A stretch of DNA of 12,481 nt from assembly GCA_017885385.1 (NCBI GenBank), contig JAFNGF010000391.1, positions 2,247-14,727 on the forward strand, read 5' to 3'. Source of the stretch: Planctomycetota bacterium. GTDB lineage: Bacteria > Planctomycetota > Phycisphaerae > Sedimentisphaerales > Anaerobacaceae. Position 1 is the first letter of the stretch. Each line of letters opens with the position of its first letter. The notes beneath the pieces were generated by a model. It saw only the letters and a program-made list of their open reading frames with translations. It had not been told where the DNA came from and did no database searches. Of this stretch, positions 11,813 to 12,481 are shown one piece after another. The position numbers and the translations under genes were made by a program.

Positions 11813-12481
11813 TCAACGTGATCCGATGCTGTCCGCTGTTCCCTTTACCCGGTCGAGAATTTTCTCGCCCGGTTCTTCCGGCCCGATGTTAAGCCAGTGG
11901 ACGCTTCGGAAGGTTTTGAACCAGGTTCGCTGGCTCTTGGCCAGCCGGCGAGTGTTCTTCTTTATAAGCTCAATCGCATCATCCAGGGTTGTTTTCCCGC
12001 TGAGATGGTCTATTACCTCAGCGTAGCCGATAGCACATCGAGCCTGCGGGCTTAGCGGTTTTTCCTCGCTAAGCAGAGATTTGACTTCATCAACCAAGCC
12101 GGCAGCAATCATCTTCTTGACCCTGGCGTTAATCGTCTTGTTTTCCTCGGCTTTGTCTCTTCGTAGGCCGATTATCGTCCAGTCATAGTCCGTCGCTCGT
12201 CGCTCGTCGCTCGTCTGTTGTGGGTTCCACTGCCGCTGGAAGCTGGAGATTGGCTTGCCGGTAAGCTCATACACTTCCAGAGCCCGGATTATACGCCTGG
12301 CATCGTTTTGGTGGATGCGAGCAGCCGCCTCCGGATCGACTTGTGTTAGTTGACGATAAAGCTGGTCCAGGCCCTGAGTTTCCGCGCGTGCTCTCAGTTC
12401 GGCCCGAATCTGCTTGTCGGCTGCCGGTCCCTCGAACAGGCCGTACAGCAGGGCCTTTATATATAGCGAGGTTCCGCCCAC
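11813..12481 (-). CDS. miaA: tRNA dimethylallyltransferase MiaA, 5' end cut by window edge
   Basis: Transfers the dimethylallyl group from DMAPP to N6 of A37 in tRNAs reading U-starting codons, the first step to ms2i6A. The visible 222 residues begin at VGGTSLYIKALLYGLF, the family's GGTGLYIKAL motif, so roughly the first 90-100 residues, including the P-loop, lie outside. Also seen: RIHQNDARRIIRALEVYELTGKPIS (55-79), the family's 'ND-RRI-RALEV---TG' signature, GLVDEVKSLL (117-126 region), and the C-terminal ARCAIGYAEVIDHLSG and TRRLAKSQRTWF motifs (Q-GY-E and KRQ-TW counterparts). Oddity: residues 89-98 (QTSDERRATD), between FQRQW and the YDWTIIGL strand, are encoded by a 7-bp tandem repeat and look like a tolerated insertion in a loop. 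Stop TGA. Confidence 0.95.
   Translation of the reverse strand: MGGTSLYIKALLYGLFEGPAADKQIRAELRARAETQGLDQLYRQLTQVDPEAAARIHQNDARRIIRALEVYELTGKPISSFQRQWNPQQTSDERRATDYDWTIIGLRRDKAEENKTINARVKKMIAAGLVDEVKSLLSEEKPLSPQARCAIGYAEVIDHLSGKTTLDDAIELIKKNTRRLAKSQRTWFKTFRSVHWLNIGPEEPGEKILDRVKGTADSIGSR
12192..12215. repeat. Heptanucleotide tandem repeat inside miaA
   Basis: GTCGCTC repeated 3.4 times (12192-12198, 12199-12205, 12206-12212, then GTC). On the coding strand it gives TSDERRA-type residues. Because the unit is not a multiple of three, gain or loss of one copy would shift the miaA frame. Confidence 0.9.

Overview
The window looks like a chromosomal stretch from an uncultivated or little-studied planctomycete of the class Phycisphaerae. 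This is inferred from three tandem prepilin-like genes whose C-terminal 'INRH-G-(V/L)N' and 'KVG(L/V)KELW-LKWH' signatures are, from memory, typical of large pseudopilin families in that group, and from the short palindromic and heptanucleotide repeats scattered between and inside genes. No tRNA, rRNA, CRISPR array or transposase gene is visible.

Layout. (1) 1-2407, minus strand: three genes with type IV prepilin leaders. The first in transcription order (1616-2407) is intact and has an excellent promoter at 2521-2549. The second (789-1598) is a close paralog of matching length broken by one in-frame TAG that aligns with a Trp of its sister. The third (1-439) is cut by the window edge, lies beyond a 349-bp repeat-rich gap, and belongs to a different subtype. 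(2) 2719-5426, minus strand: riboflavin synthase (ribE), 4-hydroxythreonine-4-phosphate dehydrogenase (pdxA) and 16S rRNA dimethyladenosine methyltransferase (rsmA), with a cluster of perfect hairpin repeats between pdxA and rsmA. (3) 5427-5540: a divergent intergenic region in which a 14-bp tandem repeat supplies the -35 box of the ribE promoter and faces an overlapping plus-strand promoter. (4) 5541-7934, plus strand: a single-pass membrane protein of unknown function, a ThyA-type thymidylate synthase (ATGA overlap) and a parvulin-type peptidyl-prolyl isomerase without a signal peptide. (5) 7935-8715: no protein gene of normal size. It holds a strong promoter, a highly structured RNA of about 260 nt and a classical intrinsic terminator, then a broken palindromic repeat, then the nrdR promoter with a candidate NrdR box inside it. 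(6) 8716-9903, plus strand: nrdR, then a second gene that appears to carry two ATP-cone-like units and no zinc ribbon. (7) 10085-11755, minus strand: an AT-richer accessory gene for an AlbA_2 (Schlafen-type) plus GHKL-ATPase-like protein. (8) 11813-12481, minus strand: the C-terminal three quarters of miaA, containing a 7-bp tandem repeat within the coding frame.

How it fits together. The plus-strand half has a nucleotide theme: dTMP synthesis (thyA), the ribonucleotide reductase repressor (nrdR) and a probable second ATP-cone nucleotide sensor, the last two probably under NrdR autoregulation. The minus-strand block makes cofactors (riboflavin, PLP) and matures ribosomal RNA. The most promising undescribed items are the free-standing structured RNA at about 8127-8389, which I cannot assign to a known family, and the nrdR-linked double ATP-cone protein.
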